Part shown: piece by piece, positions 26,717-35,200 of the stretch
Position numbering within the stretch: position 1 is the first letter of the stretch
How the letters are laid out: each line of letters begins with the position of its first letter
DNA from: UBA2144 sp964506185
GTDB lineage: Bacteria; Patescibacteriota; Gracilibacteria; Peribacterales; Peribacteraceae
Length of the DNA: 64,000 nucleotides
Assembly (NCBI GenBank): GCA_964506185.1
Contig: CAZDKL010000004.1
Coordinates: 1 to 64,000, forward strand
Direction of reading: 5' to 3'
The notes under the pieces: generated by a model
What the model was told of the DNA's origin: nothing
The model's input: the letters and a program-made list of their open reading frames with translations, nothing else
Databases searched by the model: none
Program-made: the position numbers and the translations under genes

Positions 26717-27598
26717 ATGACAATTGCGACTCAGATTGTTGTTAAATCAAGTTATAGCACCCTATCCCGATTTAAAGAATTAGTAAGAAACATTTCATTT
26801 TTAGAATCTCTTGAGGATGGGGCAGAATTTGGAGTTAATGTTGAATATGCGACTCCATTACCTTTGTTGCCACTAGTACCAATAATTAATAGAAAAAAAT
26901 TAAAATGCACTGATGGCTTAAGTTCATATCTTAAAACTATTAGTTTTCCCGAAGGGAAAGAAGGGATAGAAAATATATGTAAGGGGACATATATACCTGT
27001 ATACCATTTATCTCTGGAGAATCTGTGTACGCCCGATGAACAAAGCAAAAAATTAGATTTGCTACATGAAGGTTACTTAACACTACTTCGCAACAACATT
27101 ATTGAAGATGATAAATTTGCAAAATTTGTGACCAAGAGTAGCTTTGGAGTGCTACTGGGAGAACTAATTGCAAACATCGATGAGCATTCTTTGTCTAACA
27201 ATGTATATATCTATTCTCAATACTGGAAGCAGAATGATACTTGCGAGATATGTCTTATGGACGATGGTCAAGGATTGCTTGGTTCATTGCAAGCTGCAGG
27301 TAGAGATGTAGTTAACTCTGAAGATGCAATTCAAAAAATAATTGAACAAGGGTTATCTGCGAAAGACGAATTTGGGGATTCAAAAAGAGGGACAGGACTG
27401 AGAATGACCAGAACTGCTATTACAAGCAAGGTAGTCAAGGGAGAGTTTTTAATAGCATCTGGCAATGCAGCCTATCTTGAAACTCAAACTAGCTCAGGAA
27501 TACCAATAGATTTGTCAATGGCATCAATACATGGCACAGTAATTATGTTAAAGTTTCAGAGACCACGTGCTACAATTAATATCTATGACTATGTATAG
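26717..27598 (+). CDS. GHKL (HATPase_c) ATP-binding protein
   Basis: 293 residues. The C-terminal half carries the Bergerat ATP-binding boxes: N box LLGELIANIDEHS (about residue 150), G1 MDDGQGL (about 180) and G2 KRGTGLRMT (about 224), followed by a GT-containing strand. No phospho-acceptor His domain or membrane segment is seen, so it looks like an anti-sigma/switch-type ATPase rather than a sensor kinase. TATAAT lies at 26689-26694. It overlaps the STAS-like gene by 14 nt, indicating coupling. It is the first gene inside element 1. Confidence 0.75.
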   Translation: MTIATQIVVKSSYSTLSRFKELVRNISFLESLEDGAEFGVNVEYATPLPLLPLVPIINRKKLKCTDGLSSYLKTISFPEGKEGIENICKGTYIPVYHLSLENLCTPDEQSKKLDLLHEGYLTLLRNNIIEDDKFAKFVTKSSFGVLLGELIANIDEHSLSNNVYIYSQYWKQNDTCEICLMDDGQGLLGSLQAAGRDVVNSEDAIQKIIEQGLSAKDEFGDSKRGTGLRMTRTAITSKVVKGEFLIASGNAAYLETQTSSGIPIDLSMASIHGTVIMLKFQRPRATINIYDYV

Positions 27599-27908
27599 AA
27601 TCACACTGCCACTATCGGATGTATTTGATTCTTCAAGTCTTGTTACTAGAAGTGCTGCGAGCATCTTGATCAAAAAAATAGAAGAGTTAAATGTTAAAGA
27701 AGTAACTTTGGATTTTAGTGAAATTAATCATACATCTAGATCATTTTTTGATGAGCTTGTTAGTAAAACTAAATGTCTGAAGAATCAGAAAATATTGTTT
27801 AAGAATCTCAGTCGTGATTTAGAGAGCTTGTATCATTTTGTAGACAATTATCAGTGCAATTCATCTAGGTTTAAAAAGATAGATAAATCAAAAAAAGTAG
27901 TTATTTAA
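27585..27908 (+). CDS. STAS-like (DUF4325-type) partner protein
   Basis: 107 residues from MTMYRITLPLSDVF. The pattern of a beta strand, a Ser/Thr-rich turn and EVTLDFSEINHTSRSFFDEL resembles STAS-like domains that sit beside HATPase_c proteins and may be phosphorylated or act as switch partners. The start overlaps the end of the ATPase gene (ATGACTATGTATAG). Function is inferred from pairing. Confidence 0.6.
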   Translation: MTMYRITLPLSDVFDSSSLVTRSAASILIKKIEELNVKEVTLDFSEINHTSRSFFDELVSKTKCLKNQKILFKNLSRDLESLYHFVDNYQCNSSRFKKIDKSKKVVI

Positions 27909-27918
27909 TTTCTTAATC

Positions 27919-28110
27919 ATGGGTTGGCTGTTTACAGTATTGGGATATATAGCTCTTGGAGCGTTTATTGATATGTTTATAACCAGTGATACTTACACGA
28001 AAGGGACAGGTGAAGTTCATTTTTTGAAAAAAGATGAGAGAAAGAATGTACGAATGTGGTTTTGGATAATATGGATAGGTTTTCCTATTGGGTTTGCACT
28101 ACTGGTGTGA
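27919..28110 (+). CDS. Small two-helix membrane protein
   Basis: 63 residues with two hydrophobic helices (WLFTVLGYIALGAFIDMFI and MWFWIIWIGFPIGFALLV) joined by a charged loop (HFLKKDERKNVR). It begins 10 nt after the STAS-like gene, so it probably belongs to the same operon and could be its membrane output or anchor. Family unknown. Confidence 0.6.
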   Translation: MGWLFTVLGYIALGAFIDMFITSDTYTKGTGEVHFLKKDERKNVRMWFWIIWIGFPIGFALLV

Positions 28111-28260
28111 ATGTTCCTCAGCTTTTGATTTAGCCACAATGGCAAATAGTGTAAGCATGGTCTCCCCATACTCCCTGGCCATCTCTGGAGTTAATTCCTC
28201 GCCCATTTCCTGTTTCCACAGTCCTTGGAATGCCTTGATGTCATCGTCAGTTAAAGTCAT
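28099..28260 (-). CDS. Small conserved protein with an acidic helical motif
   Basis: 53 residues: MTLTDDDIKAFQGLWKQEMG, then a helix EMAREYGETMLTLFAIVAK. A protein with the same pattern is encoded in element 2 at 56008-56166 (FRQCWNQLYGCQLTPEQAKE). I recall such short proteins as common in CPR mobile DNA, but know no function. An upstream ATG at 28287 is possible. The 3' end overlaps the membrane gene by 12 nt on the other strand. Confidence 0.6.
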   Translation of the reverse strand: MTLTDDDIKAFQGLWKQEMGEELTPEMAREYGETMLTLFAIVAKSKAEEHSHQ

Positions 28261-28304
28261 AAATGCATTGAGAAGAAGACTATACATTAATACAATATCT
28301 CCCT

Positions 28305-29192
28305 ATGAAAAAAGCAATTACAGCCTTTTTATCTTTATTAGTACTTACTGCCTGTACAGCCACAGAAGCCGATCTACAGGGCTTAAAAGAGCGAATTGAG
28401 GCTCTTGAGAAGGAGAATACAGAGCTTAAGCAAACGGAAACTGGTTCTGTTGAGGAGGAAGATAAAGAGCCTGAGCCAAAGGCTGAAGACAAGAAAGTCG
28501 AGGTAAGACAACCTGAGCCAGAGCCTGCACCTGCGCCACAACCAAAACCTAAACCAGTTCCAAAGCCTGAACCCCAACCAGCAGTTAAGAAGTGTGAGGA
28601 ATCAGATTGGGATTGCACGATATGGACTCCGTGTACAAATGGAAAGGAAATTAGAGTATGCAAATTAATTGGTAGTTGCACTGAAGGATTTCAACCCGAA
28701 GTTATAGAAAAAACTTGTGAAGATGGAACAACTAAAAAAACAGGTGAATTAAAAGCGCCTCCATGCACAACAGAAGATTGGAGGTGTACTGAATATTCAT
28801 CTTGTTACAATGGGAAGCAAACTAGAACTTGTGATTTGATTTCTCAGTGTGTTGGTGGCGCAAATGTGAAGCCAAATACTATTAGTCTATGTAAAGCACC
28901 ACCATCTCCAAAGCCTGTTTATAGAAGTCCAAGACAACAAATGAGTGATAATATAGAAAAGTGGAAAACGTTCCGTGCAGATATGATGAAACAAGTAGAG
29001 TTTTACCTGAAGCAAGATGAGCCTGCGTATGGTTTGCGACAAATAGATAAGATCGACGTCGAGTTTGTTGCTTACTTCAATGAATACATAAAGATTTATA
29101 ATGGAGATAAGGAAGGCGATCCAGAAAGGCTGGAAAAATCCATTAATAATCTAATTAAAGAGTTTAATGCTTTGCCAAAGTTTTATTATTAA
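28305..29192 (+). CDS. Lipoprotein with coiled coil, Pro-rich spacer and two TSP1-like Cys repeats
   Basis: 295 residues. The signal peptide has lipobox LTAC (Cys 17). A short coiled coil (LKERIEALEKENTELKQ) follows, then an EPEPAPAP-rich stalk. Two Cys repeats have the pattern W-x-C-x(2)-(W/Y)-x(2)-C...R-x-C, as in thrombospondin type 1-like modules (DWDCTIWTPC and DWRCTEYSSC). The C-terminal part is helical. It is likely displayed on the cell surface. TACAAT (28291-28296) lies 8 nt before ATG. Two other lipoproteins, at 61625 and 62700, share the coiled-coil head. Confidence 0.85.
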   Translation: MKKAITAFLSLLVLTACTATEADLQGLKERIEALEKENTELKQTETGSVEEEDKEPEPKAEDKKVEVRQPEPEPAPAPQPKPKPVPKPEPQPAVKKCEESDWDCTIWTPCTNGKEIRVCKLIGSCTEGFQPEVIEKTCEDGTTKKTGELKAPPCTTEDWRCTEYSSCYNGKQTRTCDLISQCVGGANVKPNTISLCKAPPSPKPVYRSPRQQMSDNIEKWKTFRADMMKQVEFYLKQDEPAYGLRQIDKIDVEFVAYFNEYIKIYNGDKEGDPERLEKSINNLIKEFNALPKFYY

Positions 29193-29201
29193 GAAGGGTA
29201 C

Positions 29202-29369
29202 CTATTTTTTCCCCCAAATTGAAAATCCTAACATGCCAGTAGCTACAAAAAGAGGAATTATTATTATCGCATCTTCCATCAATGCTTCAGATGGATGTGT
29301 TAGATTTAAATCATGAAGCAAGGCAAGTATTAATAATCCCAAAGACAGAAAGAAGAAAAATATCCGCAT
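29202..29369 (-). CDS. Small two-helix membrane protein (55 residues)
   Basis: An open frame found by reading the 220-bp gap between lipoprotein genes: MRIFFFFLSLGLLILALLHD, then an acidic loop, then AIIIIPLFVATGMLGFSIW ending in GKK. It has two clear membrane segments with charges placed as in real proteins. It is convergent with the lipoprotein at 28305. No family is recognised. Confidence 0.5.
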   Translation of the reverse strand: MRIFFFFLSLGLLILALLHDLNLTHPSEALMEDAIIIIPLFVATGMLGFSIWGKK

Positions 29370-29415
29370 ACAAGATAATGCTACATATGCTCTAAACCTT
29401 AATCAATCTGACTTA

Positions 29416-29739
29416 TTAAATCGTAGATCCAATTTTTAATATATCCCAGGTATTTCCTTTAGTATCTACCCCCTGACAGATTGGCTCATCAAAAATTGTA
29501 TCTGTGCAATACATATCATCTAACCTGACTGGACTGCCATTTGTTAAAAATACTGTCATGCTCATCCCGTTATTGTTCCTAACATATAGACTTTGACAAT
29601 CGCTACTTTCAGAATATGGCCTCTTGCATACCATAAGGTACTCTTTGCCTGTAAAAAATGGATCTTTTTGATAAGTATTTCCTCCACAGCTGAATAATAG
29701 TAATAATGACAAACCCAATAATGATTTTTTATTACTCAT
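29416..29739 (-). CDS. Small lipoprotein
   Basis: 107 residues from MSNKKSLLGLSLLLLFSCGG, with a lipobox LFSC. The mature part has four Cys (MVCKRP, SDCQSL, MYCTD, PICQGV), suggesting two disulfides. The ATG at 29739 is chosen because TATAAT (29747-29752, minus) ends 7 nt upstream, implying a leaderless message. It is divergent from the next lipoprotein. Function unknown. Confidence 0.7.
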   Translation of the reverse strand: MSNKKSLLGLSLLLLFSCGGNTYQKDPFFTGKEYLMVCKRPYSESSDCQSLYVRNNNGMSMTVFLTNGSPVRLDDMYCTDTIFDEPICQGVDTKGNTWDILKIGSTI

Positions 29740-29775
29740 AAACTCCATTATAGGATAGTACGCTATACTTACTAT

Positions 29776-30180
29776 ATGCAAATAACCAAGAAGAAGTTTA
29801 TAGCCATATTACCTATTGCACTGCTCGTAACAGCATGCATTCCAACTATTCAAGATACACAGGAAAAATCACAACTCGATAACAAGATTAAATGTCATGA
29901 ATTTGGAATGAAGAATTATTTCGAAGAAGAAAGCAAATACAAGTGGTATCCCGAGCAAGTATTTGCTTACAGTCCAGATCTAGATTCATGTTTGTATTAC
30001 TATCGATTTTTCACAGAAAATAATTCAGGCAGAGGGATAGTGGATATGTTTTCGGATAAATCACTATCTATTTATATGCCAATTTGTAACAAGAGAAATA
30101 AATGTTCTGATACTCTAAAAGCTGAAGATGCAAAGAGCTTTGATGATTTTATGGCTGTGTATAATAAGTATTTTGAATAG
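29776..30180 (+). CDS. Small lipoprotein
   Basis: 134 residues. MQITKKKFIAILPIALLVTAC has lipobox LVTAC. The mature part is 110 residues, Tyr/Lys/Asp-rich, with Cys pairs (IKCHEFG, DSCLYYYRF, PICNKRNKC). TATACT (29764-29769) ends 6 nt before ATG, implying a leaderless message. It is followed within 5 nt by the 47-bp direct repeat that borders the nuclease/Sel1 cassette. Confidence 0.7.
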   Translation: MQITKKKFIAILPIALLVTACIPTIQDTQEKSQLDNKIKCHEFGMKNYFEEESKYKWYPEQVFAYSPDLDSCLYYYRFFTENNSGRGIVDMFSDKSLSIYMPICNKRNKCSDTLKAEDAKSFDDFMAVYNKYFE

Positions 30181-30184
30181 GGCG

Positions 30185-30231
30185 CCCATCAAAAGCACCC
30201 CCTAGGGTTGTTTATTGGTACCATGATGGAC
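30185..30231 (+). repeat. 47-bp direct repeat, left copy
   Basis: Begins CCCATCAAAAGCACCCCCTA and runs through TATTGGTACCATGA. It matches 32408-32454 at 43 of 47 positions in the same orientation. The two copies bracket the SNase and Sel1 genes. Confidence 0.85.
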
Positions 30232-30241
30232 ACATTGGTTT

Positions 30242-31240
30242 TTAGTTGTTTTTAAACAATGACCACAGCCAGCGCCAAAATCCGCCCTTTGATGAATCAG
30301 TATCATTATTAATCTGCGGCTTATCTTCAATACTTTCTACAGGCACCGATTCAATTTTCTCTAGCTCTGCACTACTACTTACAATTGGCTGTGCACCAAC
30401 CATAGGTGCTTCTTCTTGTGGATTGCATACATCGCCCCATAAGCCAGTTCTTTTCTCACGAGCTTCTTTCTCATCACTATTGTAATCATCTAGTCTGGGA
30501 TGTGGATATTTTTTGTAACTGTGTGCATATCCTTCTTTTATCATCTGTTTTCCAATATCTCTACCTAAATAATGAACGTAACGCAATAGGCGACCATATA
30601 CATCGCGATTCTCTGCTGGATTTTTCACCAGCGTTACATACTTATCACCAATAAGTTGTTTAAGCTTTGCGCCAGCTTCTTTACCAAAGCATTCAACTGG
30701 CTTGCTAGGATGCACGGTCTCAGGTGAATCGATACCTATGATTCTCACTTTCTCTCTTTTATTATCACAAAAAAATGCAAAAGTATCTCCATCAATCACC
30801 TCGGATACTTGGGTCATGAAGCTGTTCACTTCGCAATCCAAGAGGCAATTATTTCCAATTTCCTTGTAACCATCGTTGCATAGCCAAACGTCAGTACCGT
30901 TGTTAGCTTTATGAGAATTGTCTGGCACTTTTGCACAGGACTGGCCATTCAATGATGGCAAATATCCTACATTACATTCACACAAACTGGCTGATTTATT
31001 ATATTTTGCATTTGCGGGGCATCTCGGAGTTGTAGGAACATACTTAGGAGTAGGTGCATACGTAGGCGTTGGGGAACGATACCCTCCATGACAATGCCTA
31101 GCATTCCATGTCTCACCCCAATAATCACATCTTGTTCTACAGTAATGACATCCATCTGAAGCAGTTCTACCAGGGTGTGCTTCTACTACGATTGGTAGAA
31201 TTAATATTGCCAATGCAAGAATTAGTCTATTTATTGTCAT
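30242..31240 (-). CDS. Secreted thermonuclease (SNase-fold) with Cys-rich N-terminal part
   Basis: 332 residues. A signal peptide (ALAILILPIVVEA) is followed by a YHYH-like Cys/His segment (GRTASDGCHYC, ARHCHGG), an EGF-like Cys stretch (CECNVGYLPSLNGQSC), then the SNase domain: EVIDGDTFAFFC, VRIIGIDSPE and DVYGRLLRYVHY hold the catalytic Asp, Arg, Glu and Arg. The domain ends REKRTGLWGD. It degrades nucleic acids outside the cell, perhaps for nucleotide uptake. Its ATG overlaps the Sel1 stop (ATGA). Confidence 0.88.
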   Translation of the reverse strand: MTINRLILALAILILPIVVEAHPGRTASDGCHYCRTRCDYWGETWNARHCHGGYRSPTPTYAPTPKYVPTTPRCPANAKYNKSASLCECNVGYLPSLNGQSCAKVPDNSHKANNGTDVWLCNDGYKEIGNNCLLDCEVNSFMTQVSEVIDGDTFAFFCDNKREKVRIIGIDSPETVHPSKPVECFGKEAGAKLKQLIGDKYVTLVKNPAENRDVYGRLLRYVHYLGRDIGKQMIKEGYAHSYKKYPHPRLDDYNSDEKEAREKRTGLWGDVCNPQEEAPMVGAQPIVSSSAELEKIESVPVESIEDKPQINNDTDSSKGGFWRWLWSLFKNN

Positions 31241-32352
31241 AATTTAGAATAATCTTCTGTGAACTTATCTACCTTTTCCTGTAATGCAGGATCTCTCTCA
31301 GCTTTTGATAAAGCATCCATCTTCCAGGATACTTTACCTTGCTTCCTCAGATCTTCCATCATTTTAGTGGCACTATTTTGTGCTTCGGCAATCTGTGATC
31401 TACTCATTTTGCTTCGAGCTTCATCCATTTTTTCCTTTGCATCAGGTACCCCTTGAGATCTAGCAATACTCAACCAAACATATGCAAGCACTTGATTCTT
31501 TGGCACACCAATTCCAAGTGCATACATATCACCAAGATGATATTGAGCAAGAGGATCACCCTGTTGTGCTGATTTACTTAACCATTTCGCTGATTCATTC
31601 CAATCTTCTGTGACACCAATTCCATTAAAATAATCCATTCCTACAGAGAATTGCGCATCCGAATTTCCATTTTCAGCCGCTTCCAGATACATCTCAAAAG
31701 CCTTAACATGATCTTGGGGCACTCCATAACCAAGGCTGTGCATTACTGCTAACTGATACAAAGCCTCAACATAACCCAACTCAGTTGCTCTTTCGTATAA
31801 TTGATTTGCTTTCGTGTAATCTTTTTTGACCCCCAAGCCACTCGTATATAGCTTACCTAATAAATATTGAGCAGATGGAAAATCTTGATCTGCAGATTTT
31901 TTGTACCAATAAGCTGCCTTTTTGTAATTCTGCGTTACTCCATTCCCACCCTGATGCATATAACCAAGCAAATACTGCCCAAATGGGCATTTATCTTTAG
32001 CTGATTTACGAGCCAATTTGATCGCTTTTTTATAATCTACATCAACACTTTGGCCTAAATAGTACATTGACGAAAGCATTGATGTTGCAGCAGGGTCACC
32101 CAAATCATGAGCTTTCTTAAACCACTCAAGTGACTTGTCGAAGTTTTGTTCAATTCCCTTTCCTTCATAATATCGTCTGCCAATTTCAGCTACCACAGTC
32201 AAATCGCCTTCTTTTTCCTTATTAAATAATTCCTCCATCGTAAATGCATGCATCTCTTGATAATTTATATTATCAAACACACTACTATCACTATTAATAG
32301 TACAACTTGCACATAAGATTGTTATCAAGGCAATGACGGCGAGTCTTTGCAT
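31237..32352 (-). CDS. Sel1-repeat lipoprotein
   Basis: 371 residues with lipobox LCASC at residues 13-17. About seven Sel1-like repeats of 36 residues follow, with motifs such as AQYLLGKLYTSGLGVKKDY and AQYHLGDMYALGIGVPKN. Sel1 repeats form a superhelix that binds partner proteins. Lipidation places it on the outer face. It is in one operon with the SNase-fold protein (4-nt overlap), so the pair may act together at the surface. Confidence 0.88.
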   Translation of the reverse strand: MQRLAVIALITILCASCTINSDSSVFDNINYQEMHAFTMEELFNKEKEGDLTVVAEIGRRYYEGKGIEQNFDKSLEWFKKAHDLGDPAATSMLSSMYYLGQSVDVDYKKAIKLARKSAKDKCPFGQYLLGYMHQGGNGVTQNYKKAAYWYKKSADQDFPSAQYLLGKLYTSGLGVKKDYTKANQLYERATELGYVEALYQLAVMHSLGYGVPQDHVKAFEMYLEAAENGNSDAQFSVGMDYFNGIGVTEDWNESAKWLSKSAQQGDPLAQYHLGDMYALGIGVPKNQVLAYVWLSIARSQGVPDAKEKMDEARSKMSRSQIAEAQNSATKMMEDLRKQGKVSWKMDALSKAERDPALQEKVDKFTEDYSKL

Positions 32353-32407
32353 GTGACAAAGGTAGTACTATTTGAACTAGGCCACAAGCTTATAGCTAAT
32401 GGGGGTA

Positions 32408-32454
32408 CCCATCAAAAGCACCCCCTAGGGTTCTATATTGGTACCATGACGAAC
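32408..32454 (+). repeat. 47-bp direct repeat, right copy
   Basis: Partner of 30185-30231 (43 of 47 identical). It lies between the Sel1 gene start and the TerS-like gene. Confidence 0.85.
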
Positions 32455-32491
32455 AAATCCTAAATACCATTTTATGTTATAATATGCATAT

Positions 32492-32845
32492 ATGAGTGAT
32501 AAGAAGAAGATAGGTAGGCCAACCAAATACAACGATGAAATTCTGAATAAAGCAAAATCATATGTTTCACACTGCCAAGATAAAGAAAAAATTCCCTATA
32601 TCGAAGAATTAGCCCTTATTTTAGACATAAACGACGATACAATCGTTGAATGGACAAAGAAGCACAAAGAGTTTTCCGCCACTATAGATCAACTCAAAAC
32701 GCTTCAGAAGCTACGAATTAAGGATGGTGCTTTAACCAAGCAATTACATCCTTCTACTTCGATGTTTCTACTTAGAGCCAATCATGGAGTTAGTGATAGA
32801 CGTTATGATAAGCCTGAGAATGTAGAGTTTGTAATTACACTGTAG
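32492..32845 (+). CDS. TerS-like helix-turn-helix protein
   Basis: 117 residues. KKKIGRPTKYNDEILNKA at the N-terminus and an HTH (LALILDINDDTIVEWTKKHK) followed by a coiled region (FSATIDQLKTLQKLRIKDGA) are typical of small terminase-subunit-like DNA-binding proteins of phages. The end ATSMFLLRANHG-like block (MFLLRANHGVSDR) is also typical. TATAAT (32478-32483) lies 8 nt before ATG. A plain transcription factor is the alternative. Confidence 0.6.
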   Translation: MSDKKKIGRPTKYNDEILNKAKSYVSHCQDKEKIPYIEELALILDINDDTIVEWTKKHKEFSATIDQLKTLQKLRIKDGALTKQLHPSTSMFLLRANHGVSDRRYDKPENVEFVITL

Positions 32846-32851
32846 TAGCAT

Positions 32852-33148
32852 ATGTATGTGTTCAGGAACTGTGTTTTTATTGGCTCTCTGTTGCTGATTG
32901 GATGTACTTCAACTTCTTACGATATTGATTTAAAATGCAAAAATGGTCGTACAGATGCTGGAAACCCATATTTCCGAGTTGATGCTTTTTCAAGAGATAG
33001 AAAAACTGAGACGTTGACTTGTTACTGGGGAGAATATTTCAAAGTAAAATGCGCAAGTAATACATCAAGAAGAATTGACGATGAATACTTCTGCACAACA
33101 CACGATGGCAAGAGCGTGCGGGTACAACTAGAGAAAGAAGACACCTGA
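32852..33148 (+). CDS. Small lipoprotein
   Basis: 98 residues with lipobox LLIGC (Cys 18). The mature part contains four further Cys and is basic/acidic mixed. It begins 6 nt after the TerS-like gene and is likely cotranscribed with it. No family recognised. Confidence 0.65.
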   Translation: MYVFRNCVFIGSLLLIGCTSTSYDIDLKCKNGRTDAGNPYFRVDAFSRDRKTETLTCYWGEYFKVKCASNTSRRIDDEYFCTTHDGKSVRVQLEKEDT

Positions 33149-33162
33149 TAAAATAGGTAACT

Positions 33163-33951
33163 CTAAGTATTCTCTAAGTTTTTCGGTGCGTTATAGTTTT
33201 CCATCTGCTTCAGTTGCTCGCGTTTCTGAATCTCCTGAGCCTTCTTAAACCAATTGCCAAGCCCCTTGGTAGTTAGAGAATCGATTTTCCTCTCTAATAG
33301 CCACGATGCATGATGCTGAAGCTCGACCTTCATTTTTATTTTGCCTAGATATCGCTCAACAATGGGATCAAGGCTTTCAACTGTTACCACATTGGTAATT
33401 CCATGCCTATTACACATCTCTTCTATCGAATCAAATAATGCTTTTGTTTCAAATCGCACGTTCGTATTCTTGTAATTCTTTTCATTATTCTCATTATTTT
33501 CATTCTTGTTAATGGATGGACGTTGTTGGTTCTCTTTTAGTCTATCTTTGGAATCTTCATTGGTATGTTCCTTGGTTCGTTCGTAGTTAGTTAGATTCTG
33601 ATATTTATCGTAGTTAATAACAGTAATTAATATTCCTCTTGGTTTTTTCGCAGTGGTTATTCGATTGGTATCTCGTAAGTATTTCAGTACACGTTTCGCT
33701 GTGCTGTCGCTCGCATTCTTTCTGCAACAGCCAATGTAGTAACGTAACTGATCAAGCAATTCTCCACTATGACAAAAATATTGCCCACGTTCTACCGTGA
33801 AACCACGGTAACGTTTTCTTTCATGGTTAGCCTTGCCGATAATATATATAAAAATTTTTAAGTAAGTTGGAGGCATCTCCCATATATCGCTTGTAAATAA
33901 GCTACGTGAGAGTTGGAAAGCGCCTTGGCTGTGATTATCAGTCAGTGGCAT
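33163..33951 (-). CDS. Phage-type replication protein (DnaD/replisome-organizer-like)
   Basis: 262 residues. The N-terminal 110 residues form a winged-helix replication-initiation-like domain (GAFQLSRSLFTSDIWEMPPT, YLKIFIYIIGKANH, RVLKYLRDTNRITTAKKP). An Asn/Lys/Glu-rich linker (residues about 125-165) follows, then a helical C-terminal part. This layout matches phage replication proteins that load helicase. It is probably the replication gene of element 1, facing away from the recombinase. Confidence 0.6.
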   Translation of the reverse strand: MPLTDNHSQGAFQLSRSLFTSDIWEMPPTYLKIFIYIIGKANHERKRYRGFTVERGQYFCHSGELLDQLRYYIGCCRKNASDSTAKRVLKYLRDTNRITTAKKPRGILITVINYDKYQNLTNYERTKEHTNEDSKDRLKENQQRPSINKNENNENNEKNYKNTNVRFETKALFDSIEEMCNRHGITNVVTVESLDPIVERYLGKIKMKVELQHHASWLLERKIDSLTTKGLGNWFKKAQEIQKREQLKQMENYNAPKNLENT

Positions 33952-34043
33952 CGCTTTGCGTGTTAATTGTCTCCTCTATACCTTCAGTGCGATCTCTTAT
34001 CCCTTTCAGGATCAGAAAGTATTCGGCGTAGACCATTGCTCGC

Positions 34044-34247
34044 TCATCTAGTGTTAACACTTTCATTATCGTATAGATCGTCCATAGGGATATGTAAAAG
34101 ATGCCCTGCGTGGAATAAAATTGATTTCGGTGGTTTTACTTCGCCATTCTCGTAGCGCCATAAAGTTGATCTACTAATGCCCAATTCATTGGCAAGCCAT
34201 GTAAGTGTTACACCATTCTTGCGTCGGTAATGTCGTATAGCTGTCAT
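34044..34247 (-). CDS. XRE-family HTH regulator
   Basis: 67 residues, one HTH: LTWLANELGISRSTLWRYEN followed by GEVKPPKSILFHAGHLLHI. It probably represses the divergent recombinase operon, like a phage CI/Cro-type regulator. ATG at 34247 is preferred over an upstream GTG at 34253. Confidence 0.75.
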   Translation of the reverse strand: MTAIRHYRRKNGVTLTWLANELGISRSTLWRYENGEVKPPKSILFHAGHLLHIPMDDLYDNESVNTR

Positions 34248-34314
34248 ATGCACTGTGGTAAATATCTGTTGCCAGAATATCCGAAATAGGTTGGGGGTGC
34301 CATGTAAACGTTGC

Positions 34315-34341
34315 GCACTGCCATATAGAGTGCTACAGTGC
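34315..34341. promoter_or_regulatory. Candidate operator GCACTG-N15-CAGTGC
   Basis: A 6-bp inverted repeat lies directly before the ATG at 34346 and spans a TATAGA -10-like box. GCACTG also occurs just upstream, at 34250-34255 next to the divergent XRE gene start. This is a suitable site for an XRE repressor. Confidence 0.4.
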
Positions 34342-34345
34342 CGAT

Positions 34346-35200
34346 ATGCTCAGTAAAAGTGTGTTTCAGATCATTGCAGAGAAGCGTAAAGAACGGCATA
34401 TTTCACTCAGCTTACTTGAAGAGAAAACAGGTAAAGATCGGGCTTCGATAATGAGATGGCAAAGGGGTGAATGCATGGTGCCAAAAAAAATGGATAGCAT
34501 ATTGGCAGAACTTTTTTATGATAATGTTCAGGATAGGAAAAAATTTATAGAGCATTGTAAATACTCTAGAGACAAAGGAAGAAAAGAAATGAACAGAAGG
34601 CGTAACAGACGCAAAAAGATGACAGAAGCAAGCAAATTATTTAAGGCTGATTTAAATTTGGGTTGGACATCATCAAGTGATGATAATGAATACAAATATT
34701 CTTATGCATCAGTAGTTGTTAGAAATAAAAAAACGGGGCAATTTATTTTGAATGTGTGTCACAGAACATTTCGCTTTTACGAAGATGGATATTCAGAAGA
34801 TGGAAAATTACCAAAACCTTTGTACCACAAGAGTGCCCTAGAACCATATATGAGATACTGTTCAAAAAATAAAATTGGTAAATTTGCTTTGTTTGATCTT
34901 GCAAAACGAGAGGTTGAAAAATCTGATATGTTTAAAGTTTCTAGTCCAGACTGGTTCCCTATTCCAGGAGGCAAGCCTATCATTGTTGACTCATTAGAAA
35001 TCGAGAAAATACAAAAGTTTTTGGAACGAGCGCATGATTATACTAGCGTTAAAAAGTTAAAATCGGATGCAAAAGACCTTAATACAAGATTAGATCACAT
35101 AAGGTCTAGAGCGAGTGAGATGCCGAAGTGTAAAGATAAACTTTTAAAAAGTATTGATAATGCATGTATCTTAATTCAAGAAAAACTATCTGATGCCTAA
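34346..35200 (+). CDS. HTH protein with unknown C-terminal domain, coupled to recombinase
   Basis: 284 residues. The N-terminal HTH (SLSLLEEKTGKDRASIMRWQ) resembles XRE/Cro folds. A very basic hinge (RRRNRRKK, residues about 85-95) and an unrecognised 180-residue domain follow. The last 8 nt overlap the recombinase start (ATGCCTAA), so the two are cotranslated. It could control recombinase expression or direction, but this is inference. No SD is seen before the start. Confidence 0.65.
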   Translation: MLSKSVFQIIAEKRKERHISLSLLEEKTGKDRASIMRWQRGECMVPKKMDSILAELFYDNVQDRKKFIEHCKYSRDKGRKEMNRRRNRRKKMTEASKLFKADLNLGWTSSSDDNEYKYSYASVVVRNKKTGQFILNVCHRTFRFYEDGYSEDGKLPKPLYHKSALEPYMRYCSKNKIGKFALFDLAKREVEKSDMFKVSSPDWFPIPGGKPIIVDSLEIEKIQKFLERAHDYTSVKKLKSDAKDLNTRLDHIRSRASEMPKCKDKLLKSIDNACILIQEKLSDA

